From Euprymna scolopes (lineage: Eukaryota; Mollusca; Cephalopoda; Sepiida; Sepiolidae): a stretch of DNA of 22,206 nt. Of the stretch, positions 20,240-22,206 are shown piece by piece. The notes beneath the pieces were generated by a model. The model did not search any database, was not told the origin of the DNA, and worked only from the letters and a program-made list of their open reading frames with translations. How positions within the stretch are numbered: the stretch's first letter is position 1; each line of letters begins with the position of its first letter. The DNA lies in assembly GCA_024364805.1 (NCBI GenBank), contig CM044497.1, positions 129,503,268 through 129,525,473 of the forward strand, in the 5' to 3' direction. A program made the translations under genes and the position numbers.

Positions 20240-21880
20240 ATTTGTTCTCGCTTTGAACACTTTCCTAAAAAAATATAAGGTAGAATGCTTATCACTATGA
20301 CTTAAGCATTAAAAATAAACTTAAAGCGCCTATTTCCTCTGAAGACCAACCTCACCCAGAAATCTTAACAAATGAACTCCCTATCATTGAGAACAAAAGA
20401 AAATCGAAAGAATTACTGCCAAATTTTATGGATTAAAACCCACTGCCCACCCCAAATACAACCCTTACCTTGAGGAGTTTGAGAATTCCATGTTAAATTT
20501 AGTAAAAAAATTAAATTTAAGAAACAAAAACACCATTATAATCCGGTTAGTCGAAAAATAAATACTTTTGTCGGAAAAGTTAAAAAGAATAAACATATAT
20601 TCGTCCCTGCTGATAAGACAAAAAATTATTATAAACTTGACTATCCTACACATAAAAAACTTTTGTATAAAGAACTTAATAAAAAATAGTCCCTCCTAAG
20701 ACTTTAGGTTTCATTAATTCTGAAGCTAAACTTTTACTGACTTCTATGAATATTCATAACTTCACTGAAATAAATTCTCCGGGTACCCCCAGATTCACCC
20801 TCAAGGATCATAAACCTAATTTCTATGACAAATCCTCCATCAGATTGATCTGCCCATCTAACTCTGACTAAGGTGCTGTAAGCAAAACTATCGTAGATAG
20901 AATCATCCCTTCTATTAAAGAAAAAGTAAGTTTCCCTCTTTGGCTAAATTCAGATTCCGTAATTAATTGGTTTGTCTCCCTTAAAAATAAACACCTCCTT
21001 AACTTCATAACCTTTGCCATCCAAAATTATTATCAATCAATTTCTCCGATCCTTTTAAATAAGGCTCTAATCTTTGCTAAAAGAAATTCTGACTTAACTA
21101 ATTTAGAAATTAAATTAATTCTCCTAGCGAGAAAGTCCTTTATACAATTTAACAATAAGCTTTGGACTAGTAAAGGACACCCTTGATACTTTTGAACTCT
21201 TGATAGGTACTTCTGACTCTGCAGCAGTTACCGATTTAGTGAGACTCTTTTTACTGAAAGTCCTTAAATACCACTTTAAACATATCCAAGGGGGCCTTTA
21301 TAGAGATGATTCCCTTTTTACTACAACAGCCAGGCCAAGAGAGTACAACAAAACAATTAAAAAATTACATAACTTCTTTAATAACTTTGGTCTTTCTATA
21401 ATTATCGAACCAAACAAAAAAACTTCAAATTTCCTAGATGTTATACTTAATCTTAACACCGAAACATATAGCCGATATCATAAACCCAACCTTACGCTTT
21501 TATACGCCCAGAAATCTTCTAACCACCCCAACTCAATTATAAAATCTATAGTACCATCCGTCTCTAGAAGAATTTCTGCTCTTTCTGCTGATAAAAAACT
21601 TTTAATCAAAATGCTACTTTCTTCAATAATGCCCTAAGGAACTCAGGACACAATGAAAAGATTAAATACAACCATTATGCTCCTCCTGCAGGCCGCCTTA
21701 CATCTGTATTCACACACAATATGACTCGTAAGAAACCAGTACAAATAACAAGATCTGCCGCTATCAATAACAAAGAAACAGTCTACATATATAATCCAAA
21801 CAAAAATACTAATCATAATACCTCTAACCCACCCAGTCGCATCAGGAGAAAGAAAAATATTTGGTTTAATTCTATAATAA
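20240..21880 (+). mobile_element. Decayed Penelope-like element, reverse transcriptase region
   Basis: The plus strand carries pieces of a Penelope-like reverse transcriptase in the right order but in different frames. Near 20420-20520 are YGLKPTAHPKYNPYLEEFEN and MLNLVKKLNLRNKN. Near 20605 is FVPADKTKNYYKL, followed near 20800 by FTLKDHKPNFYDK and near 20950 by an INWFVSLKNK block. Near 21295 is GGLYRDDSL, the catalytic palm box with the two aspartates. The thumb-like part follows: NFLDVILNLNTETYSRYHKP and SSNHPNSIIKSIVPSVSRRI. The pattern FLDV...Y.KP...HP..I.K.I..S...RI is typical of this class. The C-terminal side reads RIRRKKNIWFN, after which a GIY-YIG nuclease is expected but the sequence passes into (TTTA)n. 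Many stops and frameshifts make it inactive. Confidence 0.75.
21200..21637 (+). pseudogene. Longest open piece of the Penelope-like reverse transcriptase
   Basis: This is a 145-codon frame holding the YRDD catalytic box at about residue 35 and the FLDV and HP..I motifs downstream. It begins mid-domain, so the start codon is not a true start. The frame ends just after SALSADKKLL, and the family sequence goes on downstream as GHNEKIKYNHYAPPAGR in another frame, then 21721-21880. Confidence 0.75.
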
Positions 21881-21888
21881 TAAATATT

Positions 21889-21935
21889 TTTATTTATTTA
21901 TTTATTTATTTATTAATTAATTTATTTTTATTTTT
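21889..21935. repeat. (TTTA)n microsatellite at the 3' edge of the Penelope-like element
   Basis: About nine TTTA units with one TTAATTAA variant begin directly where element coding ends. From 21936 to 22206 the sequence is T-rich and pyrimidine-rich, with no gene seen. Confidence 0.85.
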
Positions 21936-22206
21936 TTCAATTTAGTGTCTTTTAACAACTCTTGCTGACATTTTCTTAATAAGCTGTACATTTCAGTTGA
22001 CCTATTATATAATAATATTATAGTTTTCGCGGCTTTTAACATCATTTTGTCTGGGTCATTTTGACATTTGCTTTTCTATTTTCTATTTAATTCTATCACC
22101 ATTTAATTTTTCTCTTCTTCTTAACTGATTTTTTCCTTTTCTTCTTCCCTGATTTTTCTTTATTACAATATGTCTCGGCAGCCGTGTCAAACGCATATCT
22201 TATTTT

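Overview
This is repeat-rich, AT-biased metazoan DNA with no host gene that I can defend. The long (TA)n, (CA)n and (TAA)n tracts, the mix of LINE, Penelope-like, Tc1/mariner-like and env-bearing LTR elements, and a tRNA-derived SINE fit a large invertebrate genome. A mollusc, perhaps a cephalopod, is my guess; it rests on the look of the repeats and not on a diagnostic host gene.

Layout. 1-2.3 kb: a short dispersed repeat rich in CGAT motifs, then a 5'-truncated LINE with a restriction-like endonuclease (minus strand) that stops at a (TAA)n tract, then a (TA)n tract. 2.5-5.9 kb: two direct copies of an unclassified repeat around about 2 kb of AT-rich DNA with weak minus-strand protein-like traces. 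5.9-7.1 kb: microsatellites and featureless AT-rich DNA. 7.12-8.41 kb: a complete-looking but dead IS630/Tc1/mariner-type DNA transposon with TA target duplications, long inverted ends built from a repeated motif, and a decayed DDE transposase. 8.4-10.1 kb: mostly featureless, with a probable SINE on the minus strand. 10.1-12.85 kb: three 3' fragments of related LINEs, all on the minus strand; one is split by a (TATAA)n(TA)n expansion inside its coding sequence.

12.85-19.11 kb: an LTR retroelement fossil on the minus strand, inserted into the third LINE fragment. The LINE reading resumes on the far side at 19.11-19.45 kb. The fossil has two LTRs, a polypurine tract, a candidate primer-binding site and an env-like remnant with a membrane anchor, but no recognisable pol. 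19.7-21.9 kb: a hairpin-GAAA motif, a (CA)n(TA)n tract and a decayed Penelope-like reverse transcriptase on the plus strand that ends in a (TTTA)n tract. The rest is T-rich DNA.

The parts do not form a pathway. They record successive insertions: LINE first, LTR element into it later, microsatellites growing inside and at the edges of elements. I found no convincing new functional system. The most informative items are the nested LTR-in-LINE insertion, the env-retaining element without visible pol, the transposon with repetitive inverted ends and internal palindromes, and the microsatellite born inside a LINE reading frame.
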